From assembly GCA_002343845.1 (NCBI GenBank), contig DDSQ01000023.1, positions 306 to 23,310 on the forward strand: 23,005 bases of DNA. The letters run 5' to 3'. The stretch's first letter is position 1. Each line of letters begins with the position of its first letter. Under the pieces are notes generated by a model, which saw only the letters and a list, made by a program, of their open reading frames with translations, was not told the origin of the DNA and made no database searches. Shown here piece after piece: positions 1 to 8,617 of the stretch. Both the position numbers and the translations under genes were made by a program. Origin of the DNA: Planctomycetes bacterium UBA2386 (GTDB lineage: Bacteria; Planctomycetota; UBA1135; UBA2386).

Positions 1-2033
1 ATGTTGGCGAGGAACTCGCTCTTGGCGAGGTTCGCCGATTCGGCCTGGCTCCGCGCCGCCTCGAGGTCGGCAAGGGAACGCCGCAACGCCTCGGCGGACT
101 GCCAGCGTTCGATCGCGACTGCCGCGAGGTGGGCAAGTTCCTGCGCCAAGCGCACCTGGTGTGCCGTCGGCGTGCGCGGGGTGCGGTGGTACATCGCGAG
201 CGTGCCGATCACGCGGCGCAACCGCGACGCTGGCTCCGCCGAGTTGCCGCCACCACCGAAGATCGGCAGCGACCAGCACGCGCGCAACTCGAACTCCCGG
301 GCGAGGTCGGTCCAGTTGGCCCACTTCGGATCCGTCGTGATGTCGGAGCAGACGACCAGTTCACGCCGCCACGCCGACGTACCACAGGCGCCGACTTCGG
401 GGCCGATGACGAGCCCTTGGATCGCGTTGGCATACGCCGCGGGCAGCGACGGCGACGCGACGACGTAGAGCTTGTCTTCGCGGAGCAGGAGCACGCTCGC
501 GCGCAGGTCCGAGTCGAGGGACTCGGCGAGGTTGGTGATCAACGCCAGGACTTCGGGAAGCGGGCGGCCGGCGGTGATGCCGTTCAGCACCGCGACCGTC
601 GTCTCGCGCACCCGCGTCGCCTCGAGGTCGGCGGTGATGTCCTCGGTGAACATCATCATGCCGCCGATCGACCCATCGTCGAGGCGCCACGGACGGACGT
701 CCCAGCGCAACCACTGACGCGTGCCGTCGGCCCGGTCGAACGCGTCGGCCTCACAACGCTCGACGCTGCCTGCGAGACAGCGCCGATGCACTTCCTTCCA
801 GCGTTCCGGGATCTCCGGGAACACGTCGTAGTGGCTGCGCCCGAGAATCGAGTGGTCGAGACCGTAGTCGGCCAGCCAACGACGGCTGAACGCCAGGTAG
901 CGCATCTCCACGTCGACCATCGCAACCGACGCGGCGGCGTGATCGATGAACGCATGCATGCGCGCCTCGCTCTGGCGTAGATCGCGCGTCATCGAGTCAG
1001 CGAGCGAATGCGCGCGCCGTGAGGTGCTTGCGAGCATCCAGACGACGGCGGTCAGCAGGCCGCCGAGCGCAAACGAGGCGCCGAGCTTCGGAGCGATCGC
1101 CGCGAGCATCGAGCCTGGCGCCGGCGCCCGACGGACGGTGGTGACCCGGTAGGACCGTTCGCCGATCGACAGGTCGACGGTTGCCTCGCGGCCCGTCTGG
1201 TCGCCGCCGCTGACGATCGGTGCACCCGCCGCATCTCCTGCCGACAACAGCACACGAAGCTCCGCGTCCGCGCCTTCGCCGCCGTTGCGCGCCTGCTCGA
1301 GCACATCCAGCGCGCGAACACCCGCCACGATCCACCCCTCGCATGCAGCACGTCGTTCCGCGGGCGTCGTCAGCGGCACGTTCTTGGCGAACACGGGCAG
1401 GCAGCCGATCAGGCGGCGGTCCTGGGCCGAAGGACCATCGGGCACCAGTTCGCTGACCACCCAATGGCCCGTCTGCGTCGATTGCCAGAGTGCGGCTACG
1501 CGCGCCGACATCGACGACAGCTCGGCGCCGAGCACCAACCCGCGGCCCTCCGGCGACGTTCGGAAGCGGAGGATCGCCAGGTCCTCGCTCGATTCCGGCA
1601 ACGGCCCCACGACGTCGAACCCGGGCGCTCCGTCGGCGCGAACCTGCTGCACGAACTCACCGAGCTTGGCACGCGGCACGCGCTGCACGAAGCCGATGTT
1701 GGTCGAGCCATCGAGCGAGCCCGCCGCGCGCATGGTGCTGGTGAACGCGTTCCACTCTTCGAGTTCGACGCTCCGGCTGGCGTGGAACAGTGCCTGCGCG
1801 GCCGCGGTGGCATCAGCCATCAGCGTGACCCGGCCGACGATTCGCTCGGCGATCCGCTGCGCCGCCTGGTGCTGCACGATGGCGTCCCGTTTGGCTTCTT
1901 CACCAAGGAACAGGACGGCCGTGCCGACGCATCCGATCAGCGACAGCCCGCCAGCGAACAGCACCGGCCAGACGCTCTGGCGTCCGCCGATCGACGCCTT
2001 CGGTTCCCCGTGCGCGCTGCTCGCTCCCCGCAT
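1..2033 (-). CDS. CHASE-PAS-GAF sensor histidine kinase, 3' end outside window
   Basis: Membrane-bound sensor kinase of a two-component or hybrid system; 677 codons are visible and the kinase core lies beyond the left edge. From the chosen ATG at 2033 there is a first membrane segment (about residues 21-44), a periplasmic CHASE-like domain (about 55-300, with NIGFVQRV and GRGLVLGAELSS), a second membrane segment (about 317-337), a PAS domain (about 360-472, with SRRWLADYGL and a PAC end MMMFTEDITADLE), a GAF domain (about 478-635, with VGACGTSAWR and ending LAAVAIER), and then the coiled lead-in AKSEFLANM that precedes the phospho-accepting His of HisKA domains. The His itself, the ATPase and any receiver are not visible. 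The start is uncertain: GTG at 2060 is in frame and neither has a clear Shine-Dalgarno. It lies 58 bases after the last protease-fold gene, so it may be co-transcribed with it. The ligand is unknown. Confidence 0.9.
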   Translation of the reverse strand, partial: MRGASSAHGEPKASIGGRQSVWPVLFAGGLSLIGCVGTAVLFLGEEAKRDAIVQHQAAQRIAERIVGRVTLMADATAAAQALFHASRSVELEEWNAFTSTMRAAGSLDGSTNIGFVQRVPRAKLGEFVQQVRADGAPGFDVVGPLPESSEDLAILRFRTSPEGRGLVLGAELSSMSARVAALWQSTQTGHWVVSELVPDGPSAQDRRLIGCLPVFAKNVPLTTPAERRAACEGWIVAGVRALDVLEQARNGGEGADAELRVLLSAGDAAGAPIVSGGDQTGREATVDLSIGERSYRVTTVRRAPAPGSMLAAIAPKLGASFALGGLLTAVVWMLASTSRRAHSLADSMTRDLRQSEARMHAFIDHAAASVAMVDVEMRYLAFSRRWLADYGLDHSILGRSHYDVFPEIPERWKEVHRRCLAGSVERCEADAFDRADGTRQWLRWDVRPWRLDDGSIGGMMMFTEDITADLEATRVRETTVAVLNGITAGRPLPEVLALITNLAESLDSDLRASVLLLREDKLYVVASPSLPAAYANAIQGLVIGPEVGACGTSAWRRELVVCSDITTDPKWANWTDLAREFELRACWSLPIFGGGGNSAEPASRLRRVIGTLAMYHRTPRTPTAHQVRLAQELAHLAAVAIERWQSAEALRRSLADLEAARSQAESANLAKSEFLAN

Positions 2034-2091
2034 GCCATGGCATCGGCGAACGGACGCCACTGGGTCAAGGCAAAGGCGAGCACTCCGCTGC

Positions 2092-3288
2092 TCAGCGACG
2101 TTCGGGCTGCTCTGGCACCGGGAACGTCGCCGGCAGCTCGGCGCCCCGTTGCTGCTGCTGCTCCGACCATGGCGCGTCGGCGAGCGTGAGCGGCCCGACG
2201 ACCTCGATGTCACCGTCCTTGCGACGCACGGTCACGGTGACCTGGTCACCGCCGAGGCGGCTCCCGATCAGCACCTGGAAGTGCGGCCCGTTCTGGACCT
2301 CGACCGTGTCGATCTTCTCGACGATGTCGCCCTTGCGCAGCCCGGCCTGCGCCGCGGGGCCGTCCTTCGGCGTGCCGGAGATCTTCGCGCCGGGACCGAG
2401 CCACTCGCTCGACAACTGCACGCCGAGCCAGCCGCGCTGCAGCACTTGCCCTTCCTGCATGCGCGCGAGCAGCGGTCCGATGTCGGCGATCGTCGTCGCG
2501 AAGCCGATGCCCGAGTCGTACCACTCGACGCCGGCGTTGCGACCGCTCGGCGACAGCGGCACCGCGATGCCGATCACGTGCCCGTCGAGATCGACGACCG
2601 GCCCTCCGTAGTTCGCCGGCGAGGTGTACGCATCGACTTGCAACGCGCGCCCGTGCAGCCGGTGCTTGGCGCTGACCACGCCGAGATGCACCGTCGGCCC
2701 GTCACTCGCGAACGTGCGGCCGAGCGCGAACGCCCACTGGCCGACGGCGACATCATTCGGATGCACGAACTTCGGCACCGGCAGGTCGCGCGCCGCGATC
2801 TTCACCAGCGCGATGCCGCGGCTCGTGTCCTCGCCGGCGCGCGTGCCATGGAACGTGCCGCGGTCGGGCACGGTGACGAGCACCGTCGTCGGGTCCAGCG
2901 CGAGCGCGAAGCGCGACACCAGCACCCAGCCGTCGGCGGTCAGCACCACGCCGGTGGTGCGGCCTTGCGCCTGCTGGAAACCTCCGGCGACGAGCGGCTT
3001 CTTCGGCTTGCGCGAGTCCTCCTCCGGTTCGGGTGGCGGCTCCTTCTCCGGCGGCTTCGGCCGCGGCATCGGTGGACCTTCGCCGTCCATCGGGCCTTCC
3101 TTGCCCTCGACGCGGCGGGTGCCGCCGAACGTCTCGATCGTGACGACGAACGGCGCGGCGCGCGCGATCGCGGCCTGCAGCACCGGCTCGAGCCGCACGA
3201 ACTCGTCGGCCGTCGCGGCGCCTTGCGCGCGCGCAGCAGCGGCCATCGCGACCAGCGCGGCGATCGACAAGGGGCGTGCAGCGATCAT
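2092..3288 (-). CDS. secreted Deg/HtrA-fold pseudoprotease with PDZ domain
   Basis: 398 residues: signal peptide (1-21, ending ARA before Q22), a Pro/Glu/Lys-rich linker (about 65-100), a trypsin-like double barrel (about 105-275) and a PDZ domain (about 283-370, with RGWLGVQL and AGLRKGDIVEKID). The order matches Deg/HtrA proteins, but all three catalytic positions appear replaced. The site of the His in TNxHVV reads VLVSRFAL (Phe127), the DxAL site reads RGIALVKI (Gly158), and the GNSGG site reads SPANYGGP (Tyr227). I infer that it is proteolytically inactive and acts as a binding or regulatory paralog of the intact protease two genes upstream. Its ATG overlaps the TGA of the preceding gene by 4 bases (ATGA), so translation is probably coupled. 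An alternative is a different catalytic chemistry, for which nothing is visible. Confidence 0.92.
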   Translation of the reverse strand: MIAARPLSIAALVAMAAAARAQGAATADEFVRLEPVLQAAIARAAPFVVTIETFGGTRRVEGKEGPMDGEGPPMPRPKPPEKEPPPEPEEDSRKPKKPLVAGGFQQAQGRTTGVVLTADGWVLVSRFALALDPTTVLVTVPDRGTFHGTRAGEDTSRGIALVKIAARDLPVPKFVHPNDVAVGQWAFALGRTFASDGPTVHLGVVSAKHRLHGRALQVDAYTSPANYGGPVVDLDGHVIGIAVPLSPSGRNAGVEWYDSGIGFATTIADIGPLLARMQEGQVLQRGWLGVQLSSEWLGPGAKISGTPKDGPAAQAGLRKGDIVEKIDTVEVQNGPHFQVLIGSRLGGDQVTVTVRRKDGDIEVVGPLTLADAPWSEQQQQRGAELPATFPVPEQPERR

Positions 3289-4325
3289 CGGCGGGGCTCC
3301 GCGACCAGGTCGACTTCGCCGTTCATCACTTCGGTGCCGCGCTTCCACATGACCTTGATCCGCTGGCCAGGCCGGAAGCGCGCCAGGACGTCGCGGTACT
3401 CGCGGCAGGTACGGATCGAGAACTCGTCGAAGCGCACGATCAGGTCGTCGTTGCGCAGACCGAGCGTCGCCGCCGGCGAACCGGCGACGACGCGCTCGAC
3501 GTACGCGGGCGGCGATTGGCGCCCCGCCTGCTCGAACAGTTGCACGCCGAACCAGGCCGGCTCGGTCTTGGCGACCGGCGACGGGCGCGGCTTGCCGTGC
3601 ACCTGCTCGTCGAGGTACGGCAGCAGGTCCGCAACCGGGATCGCCGCCGACAGCATCGTGTTGGTCTCCTTGCTCTCGAGCAGCTTCATGTTGAGCCCGA
3701 GCCAGCGACCGTCGAGCGCGAACAGCCCGCCGCCCTGGTGGCCGGGGTTGTTGCAGGCGTCGGTCAGGATCACGTCGCCGTCGTAGGCGACGTTCGTCAT
3801 GCGATACCGCAGCGCGGTGTCGGCGCGGCCGACGACGACGCCGAACGTCGCGCTGACCTTCTCGGAGAACTCGGCGAGCCGGAAGCAGTTGCCGAGCGAG
3901 ACCACGAACTGCCCGGTGCGGAACGGCGTCGGCGCCGCCGGCCACAGCGGCCGCAGCTCGGCGGTCACCAGCTTCGGGTCGATCTTCAGCAGGCGGACGC
4001 CGAGCCGATCGTCGGGCGGCAACAACTGCGCTTCGTGCACCGAGCCGTCGTAGAGCACGACGCGCGTGCGCCCGGGCTGCAGCATGATCTGGTCGATCGT
4101 CAGCACGTGGCCCTGCGCCGTGACGAGCACGCCACTCGCAAATGCACTGATCGTCTGCAGGCCTGACGCGCCGTGGATCTTGACGATGCTCGGCAGCAGC
4201 GCGTCGATCGCGCGCTCGGTCTGCGTGCGCGGCGCGCGCTCGGCGAACGAGTAGGCCTTGCCGAAGTCGACCGTCTGCGCCGGCAGGGCGACGCCGAGCA
4301 GCAGCGCTGCGATCGTGGTCTTCAT
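3285..4325 (-). CDS. secreted Deg/HtrA-fold pseudoprotease with PDZ domain
   Basis: 346 residues with a signal peptide (1-16, LPA before Q17), a trypsin-like domain (about 40-235) and a PDZ domain (about 256-340, with GSPAATLGLRNDDLIVRFD). The fold is recognisable from ASGVLVTAQGHVLTI, FVVSLGNCFRL, NNPGHQGGGLF and LLESKETNTMLSAAIP. The triad is not conserved: Gln79 stands at the His position, Arg107 at the Asp position and Gln197 at the nucleophile position (G-H-Q-G-G in place of G-N-S-G-G). The ATG at 4325 has a strong Shine-Dalgarno GGAGG at 4331-4335 with a 5-base spacer, and overlaps the stop of the upstream protease gene as ATGA. The product is presumably periplasmic. It is a second triad-less paralog of the intact protease next to it; partner or scaffold function is inferred only from this arrangement. 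Confidence 0.92.
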   Translation of the reverse strand: MKTTIAALLLGVALPAQTVDFGKAYSFAERAPRTQTERAIDALLPSIVKIHGASGLQTISAFASGVLVTAQGHVLTIDQIMLQPGRTRVVLYDGSVHEAQLLPPDDRLGVRLLKIDPKLVTAELRPLWPAAPTPFRTGQFVVSLGNCFRLAEFSEKVSATFGVVVGRADTALRYRMTNVAYDGDVILTDACNNPGHQGGGLFALDGRWLGLNMKLLESKETNTMLSAAIPVADLLPYLDEQVHGKPRPSPVAKTEPAWFGVQLFEQAGRQSPPAYVERVVAGSPAATLGLRNDDLIVRFDEFSIRTCREYRDVLARFRPGQRIKVMWKRGTEVMNGEVDLVAEPRR

Positions 4326-6133
4326 GGTTGCCTCCGGAACCAGGCTTCGTCGACCGCACCCGACGTCCGCGGGCCGCCCGACCAGCCGGGCTCGAGCTTG
4401 CCGTCGACCACGAACCGCACCTGCTCGCCGCGCACGTGCCGTTCGACCTTGGCGCGCCGCAGCGGATCGCGGAACGTGCAACCCGCCGGTTCGCCGTCGG
4501 CGAAGAACCAGGCCTCGCACTCGCCGTCGCCGGGCAGCGCGAATCGGTACGCCGGCGCGCCGTGCACGTGCACGCCGCCGACCAGCAGCGCGTCGCGCAG
4601 ACGGTCCTGCCGCGTCGCGCGGGGCCACAGCACCGGATTGCACAGCCGTTCGCGGCGCAGGCGTTCGCTCTCGTCCGCGGTCGGTTCGCGCACACGCTCG
4701 CCCTCGACGACGAAGCCGGTGCCGTCGCCGAGATCGACGAGCACCGTCGCGCCGCGTTCGACGCGAAGCCGCTGGCCGGCGAGGACCGCGCGGTGCGTGC
4801 TGCCGTCGGGAGCCACCGCGCTCCAAGCGACCGCCGGGGCATCCTCGTTGTCCGTTCGCCAACGCGACGTCACGGCGCGCGTCGCGACGCGTCGCTCGGC
4901 GCGGCTCGCCAGGCGCGCGTTCTCGCCGCCGCCGTCCATGCTGGAGCCCGTGTCCAACGCCGACAGGCGCACGGTCACGCGCCGTTCGTCGCCGAACCCG
5001 CCTTCGGGAGCGACCGGCCGATGCCACACGGTCACCCACGCCCCCGCCGGCAGCACGCCCACGAGCGTCGCGAGCTGGTTCGCCGAGCGCACCTCGACGC
5101 CGTCGAAGCGCGTGATCTCGTCGCCGAGACCGATGCCGGCGAGTGACGCCACCGAGTCGCGGAACAGCTGCTGCACGTAGACGCCGCGGCGCTTGTTCTC
5201 GTCCTTCGCCGCCGCCATGAACCAGGCACTCATGTCGAGCGTGCCGTGTTCGGTGTGGCGACCTGCCAGCAGATCGGCGAGGAAGTTGCGGATCTGGTTG
5301 CTGGCGATCGCGAAGCCGACGCCGACGTTGACGCGGCCGCGGTCGCCGATCGAGATCCGGCCGTTGATGCCGACGACCTCGCCCGCGGCGTTGAACAACG
5401 GCCCTCCGCTGTTGCCCGGGTTGACCGGCGCATCGATCTGGATGCAGTCCGGGTAGACGAGCACGCGCTGGCCTTGCCCTTCCTGGTAACGATGCGTGCC
5501 CGAGACGATCCCGAACGTCACCGTCGGGGTGAAGTCGGTCGCGAGCAGGAACGGATTGCCCATCGCGAACACCGTCTCGCCGACCAGCAGCTGGTCGCTG
5601 TCGCCCAGCTCGCAGCTCGGCCACGTCTGGCCAGGTCGCTTGGGCAGCAGGCGCAGCACCGCGAGGTCGCTGCCCGGATCGATGCCGAGCACGACAGCCT
5701 CGTAGAGCAGGCCGTCGGGCATGCCGATCTTCTTGTTCCGGTAGTGGCGCACGCCGCGCGGGTGGTGCTCCTCGCGCCAACGCTGCTGCCATGCCTTCGT
5801 CCACGCCGCGACGTCGGCGTCGGTTCGCGCGCCCTCGGCGCGATACGCCGCGAGCTCGGCGTCCGGAGGCTTCGGCGGCGACGGCAGGACGTGCTCCTTG
5901 TCCGGCTCGCCGACGACGTGGTAGTTCGTCAGCACGAAGCCCGCCGGGTCGATCACGACGCCGCTGCCGCCGCCGGGCGCGTCCATCGCCATCACCGAGC
6001 AGACGGCCGGCGAACATCGTGCGATCACCGCGACGCGGGCTGCTTCGTCGGCGCGCGCCGCCGCGATCGGATCCTGGGCCGCGAGCATCGTGACGACCAC
6101 GAGCCAGGCGCTGGCGGCACGGGCGCCGTTCAT
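4322..6133 (-). CDS. secreted Deg/HtrA-type serine protease with PDZ and extra C-terminal domain
   Basis: 603 residues, longer than a typical DegP (about 450-475). Signal peptide 1-19 (LAA before Q20). The trypsin-like domain (about 30-290) has an intact triad: His72 in VLTNYHVV, Asp156 in GSDLAVLRL and Ser242 in NPGNSGGPLF. His and Asp are separated by 84 residues, about 50 more than in DegP; the insert (about 78-145) is charged and includes WTKAWQQRW. One PDZ domain follows (about 315-395, DSVASLAGIGLGDEITRFDG). Residues about 400-603 form a Trp- and Arg-rich segment that I do not recognise. ATGA overlap with the upstream NPCBM gene; no clear Shine-Dalgarno. It probably cleaves envelope proteins; the substrate is unknown. 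It is the only one of the three tandem paralogs with a full triad. Confidence 0.93.
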   Translation of the reverse strand: MNGARAASAWLVVVTMLAAQDPIAAARADEAARVAVIARCSPAVCSVMAMDAPGGGSGVVIDPAGFVLTNYHVVGEPDKEHVLPSPPKPPDAELAAYRAEGARTDADVAAWTKAWQQRWREEHHPRGVRHYRNKKIGMPDGLLYEAVVLGIDPGSDLAVLRLLPKRPGQTWPSCELGDSDQLLVGETVFAMGNPFLLATDFTPTVTFGIVSGTHRYQEGQGQRVLVYPDCIQIDAPVNPGNSGGPLFNAAGEVVGINGRISIGDRGRVNVGVGFAIASNQIRNFLADLLAGRHTEHGTLDMSAWFMAAAKDENKRRGVYVQQLFRDSVASLAGIGLGDEITRFDGVEVRSANQLATLVGVLPAGAWVTVWHRPVAPEGGFGDERRVTVRLSALDTGSSMDGGGENARLASRAERRVATRAVTSRWRTDNEDAPAVAWSAVAPDGSTHRAVLAGQRLRVERGATVLVDLGDGTGFVVEGERVREPTADESERLRRERLCNPVLWPRATRQDRLRDALLVGGVHVHGAPAYRFALPGDGECEAWFFADGEPAGCTFRDPLRRAKVERHVRGEQVRFVVDGKLEPGWSGGPRTSGAVDEAWFRRQP

Positions 6134-7335
6134 TGCTGCACGACGCGCGCGTCAGCCCACACGCACAGATCGCCGAGGTCGTAGTTCTTGCCGAAGTCGA
6201 CCTCGAGCTCGAGCGTCTTCGCCTTGCCGAGCTCGATCCGCACGTCTTCGGGCGGCAGGCCGCGGGTGCGCGGCGCCGACTCCCAGGCCACCCGGCCGTC
6301 GACCCGCACGCGGAAGATCGCGTGTGCCTCGGGGCCGGCCCGATCGTCGATGCCGATCGTCGCTTCGAATCGGTCGAACTTGCCGCCGAGGTCGTAGGTC
6401 AGCGCCGCGCGCGGCACCACGCACAGGCCGCGGCGGAACGTCTTGCCGCCGAGCACGAGCCCCGGGCCGACCGGCGTGCGGTCGATCGCCACCGGCCACA
6501 CGCGGTCGAACGCAGGCGTCTGCTCGACCTTCGGCGCCAGCTCGGTCAGCCACGCCAGACGATCGCTCGCGACCTGCAGGGACAGCAGCTTCGCCGCGGG
6601 GACCTCGACGACCGCCCCCTCGTCGAGCCGGCAGCGCACGACGGCGGCGTCGAGCGCGAGCAGACGACCATCGAGCGCCTCGCCGGTGTTCAGAGCCAGG
6701 CTCGAACGCGGCTTGCCCTGGCGATCGGGCGCCAAACCGGTGTTGGCGCCGAAGACGATCGCCGCGACGCCGCTCCACGCGAAGTCGTAGGCGCTGCCCC
6801 GCAAGGTGAAGTCGATGCGGTCGTTCGCCAGTGCCGCGATCGTGACCACGGAACGCTGCGCGGCGCCGTCCTTGACCACGTAGAGCAGGTCCTCGCTCGC
6901 CGGCGGCTCGCGCAGGTCGGCTTCGAACAGCGCTGGCTGGGGACGTTCGGCGCCCCCTTGCCGGATCGCCTTGACCATCGTGAGCGGAACGTCGAGCACG
7001 ACACCGCTCGGCAGTGTGAGCTTCAGCATCGCTGGGCGGCCGTCCGCCGCGGCGCTGCCGCTGATCGCGAGGCACGGCAGTTCGGCGCCCGAGCGCAGCC
7101 ACGCGCGGTGCGGTGCCGGTGCTGGCGTCAGCACGACACCCGTGGGTTCGAACGCGAGGATCCGAGCCGCCTCGAATCGCTGCTCGCCGTTCGCCGTCGC
7201 GACCACCGCGTTGCCGTCCTCGACGCGCAAGGCCCCGGCGATCACAGCGCCGTCGATCGTGCGCACGACGCCGGCGAGTCCCTGCTGCGCATCGACGGCG
7301 GCGGCCAGCACCAGGAACGGCAACGCCGCGCGCAT
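6130..7335 (-). CDS. secreted protein with Sm-like beta modules and C-terminal NPCBM domain
   Basis: 401 residues. Signal peptide 1-16 (VDA before Q17). Residues about 20-255 hold repeated short beta modules of the pattern 'xxGxxxxGxLxxxxxxxVxxxxxGxxxxVPxxxLxxL', seen best at 24-62 (TIDGAVIAGALRVED) and 215-255 (LNTGEALDGRLLALD then VEVPAAKLLSL). Residues about 275-400 match the NPCBM (novel putative carbohydrate-binding module) family, with LGGKTFRRGLCV, LTYDLGGKFDRFEATIGID, FRVRVDGRVAWES and DFGKNYDLGDLCVWADARVV. It may bind a glycan in the envelope; NPCBM binding is a family expectation, not shown here. The ATG at 7335 begins 5 bases after the stop of the preceding gene, and its stop overlaps the protease start by ATGA, tying it to the protease set. 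Confidence 0.92.
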   Translation of the reverse strand: MRAALPFLVLAAAVDAQQGLAGVVRTIDGAVIAGALRVEDGNAVVATANGEQRFEAARILAFEPTGVVLTPAPAPHRAWLRSGAELPCLAISGSAAADGRPAMLKLTLPSGVVLDVPLTMVKAIRQGGAERPQPALFEADLREPPASEDLLYVVKDGAAQRSVVTIAALANDRIDFTLRGSAYDFAWSGVAAIVFGANTGLAPDRQGKPRSSLALNTGEALDGRLLALDAAVVRCRLDEGAVVEVPAAKLLSLQVASDRLAWLTELAPKVEQTPAFDRVWPVAIDRTPVGPGLVLGGKTFRRGLCVVPRAALTYDLGGKFDRFEATIGIDDRAGPEAHAIFRVRVDGRVAWESAPRTRGLPPEDVRIELGKAKTLELEVDFGKNYDLGDLCVWADARVVQQ

Positions 7336-7340
7336 GCCGC

Positions 7341-8369
7341 TCACTGGCGCGTGCCCGCCTTGCCGAGCTTCTTGTAGTAGTCCTCGAGCATCTTCTTGTA
7401 CTGCGGCGGCAGACCGTTCTGGACCTTCGCGGCGATGCGCTCGCGGTCGGCGTCCTTCATGTCGCCCCACCGGTCGGCGAGCGTCGTGCGCTTCTCGAGG
7501 TTGCCGACGGTGCCTTCGCCCTCGGGCAGCGCGCTCTCGCTCGCGGGGTTCGACGACGGACCCAGCCCCGAAGCCGGGCCGCTGCCCTGGTTCTCGCGCT
7601 CCTGGAACTCCTCGATGAGCTGCTGCAGCTCTTCGAGGTACTTCTCCTGGTCGAGCTGCGTCGGCTTGCCGGTGCGCTGCTTCCTCAGGTCGCGCGTGGT
7701 CTTCTTCATGCCGTTCGCGAGGTCGTGCAGCCGACTCTCCTGCTGGCGCTCGATCTCGCCCATGCGCTGGTGCGCGGCGGCACGGAAGCGCTCGCTGGCG
7801 TCGGGAAACCACTGCAGGAACGCCCGGAAACGCGGCAGCGCCATGTCGGGCAACGGCATGTCGGCCAGCGCCTGCGCGTAGAAGAACGCCGCCTCGGCGT
7901 CGAGCGGCGAGACGTTGATGTCGTGCTGCACGTACTCGCCGAGCACGGTCAGCGCGTTCTCGGGGTCGTCGCTGTCGAGGAACAGACGCGCGAGGTGGTA
8001 GCGGACGTGCGCGCGCAGCAGCGGCGCCTTGGTCTCGGCCAACACCTGCGCCAAGGCGACGGCAGCCTCGGGATCGCCCTGCTCGTGCTTCCGCACCGCG
8101 GCATCGAACGACGGCGCGAGACTGCGCAGCAGGTCGTCGGCCGCGCGCGCGAGGCCGAGCTCGGCGCTGCTGCTGGTGAACGCGGCGAGCTGCGCGTCGC
8201 TGGCTCCGAGCGCCTTGGCGGCGGCATCGAACTTCGCGCGATCGAACGGCTGGAACGGGTTCTGCACCACGACCGCAGGGACCGCCGGCAGCGACGTCGC
8301 GCCATCGGGTTCCTGCGCCGCGCCGACGATGGCGAGCAGGCCGACGCAGAACACGGCGCGCAGCATCAT
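7341..8369 (-). CDS. secreted TPR-like/coiled-coil protein with planctomycete-type C-terminal tail
   Basis: 342 residues from the ATG at 8369 (a second ATG follows directly at 8366). Signal peptide 1-18 (GAA before Q19). Residues about 95-200 are helical and TPR-like (HVRYHLARLFLDSDDPENAL; FRAFLQWFPD). Residues about 205-258 form a charged coiled coil (EKYLEELQQLIEEFQE), followed by a Gly/Ser/Pro linker. The end holds a conserved tail, WGDMKDADRERIAAKV then LPPQYKKMLEDYYKKL (about 301-335), which I recognise as a recurrent C-terminal motif of secreted planctomycete proteins in this gene neighbourhood. The start codon overlaps the stop of the reading frame 8366-8617 as ATGA and is preceded by GAGGG. 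Its molecular function is unknown. Confidence 0.9.
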   Translation of the reverse strand: MMLRAVFCVGLLAIVGAAQEPDGATSLPAVPAVVVQNPFQPFDRAKFDAAAKALGASDAQLAAFTSSSAELGLARAADDLLRSLAPSFDAAVRKHEQGDPEAAVALAQVLAETKAPLLRAHVRYHLARLFLDSDDPENALTVLGEYVQHDINVSPLDAEAAFFYAQALADMPLPDMALPRFRAFLQWFPDASERFRAAAHQRMGEIERQQESRLHDLANGMKKTTRDLRKQRTGKPTQLDQEKYLEELQQLIEEFQERENQGSGPASGLGPSSNPASESALPEGEGTVGNLEKRTTLADRWGDMKDADRERIAAKVQNGLPPQYKKMLEDYYKKLGKAGTRQ

Positions 8370-8617
8370 CGCCCGCCCTCGGTGTCGTTCTCCTTGCCGA
8401 GCTTCTCGGCGAGTCGACGCATGAGGTCCTCGACGCGCCCCTGCTTCTTCGACAGCGCCGACGACTTCGCGCTCGCGGCGTCGCCCGAACGCTGCTCGGC
8501 CGGCAGCGCGTCGTGGCTCTTGGTGTCGTCGTTCACGCGCTTCTGCAGGAAGTGCAGCATCTTCAGTTCTGCGGAGATCGGGACGAGTGGTGGCTGACCG
8601 CCACCGCCGCAGCTCGT
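8366..8617 (-). CDS. C-terminal tail of the coiled-coil protein, in frame after an internal TGA
   Basis: This is the direct same-frame continuation of the gene at 8618-10246 after its TGA: 83 sense codons and then a TGA at 8366. It encodes T-S-C-G-G-G-G-Q, then PPLVPISAELKMLHFLQKRV, then a hydrophilic stretch ending QGRVEDLMRRLAEKLGKEN. The PLVPxxAELKxLxxLQxxVN block is a tail I recognise from secreted coiled-coil proteins of Planctomycetes, where it is normally part of the same polypeptide. The first ATG (8560) is inside this block and has no good ribosome site, so independent translation from it would cut the conserved part. The stop overlaps the next ATG (8369) as ATGA, as at five other junctions here, which implies that ribosomes do reach this point. 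Either the TGA is read through (see the hairpin) or the gene is broken or miscalled. Confidence 0.8.
   Translation of the reverse strand, partial: TSCGGGGQPPLVPISAELKMLHFLQKRVNDDTKSHDALPAEQRSGDAASAKSSALSKKQGRVEDLMRRLAEKLGKENDTEGGR

Noticed and set aside
8366..8560. Independent small gene starting at ATG 8560
   Set aside because: The ATG lies inside the conserved AELKMLHFLQ block, lacks a clear ribosome site, and would remove the PLVP part. It fits better as part of the tail of the upstream gene, though reinitiation cannot be excluded.
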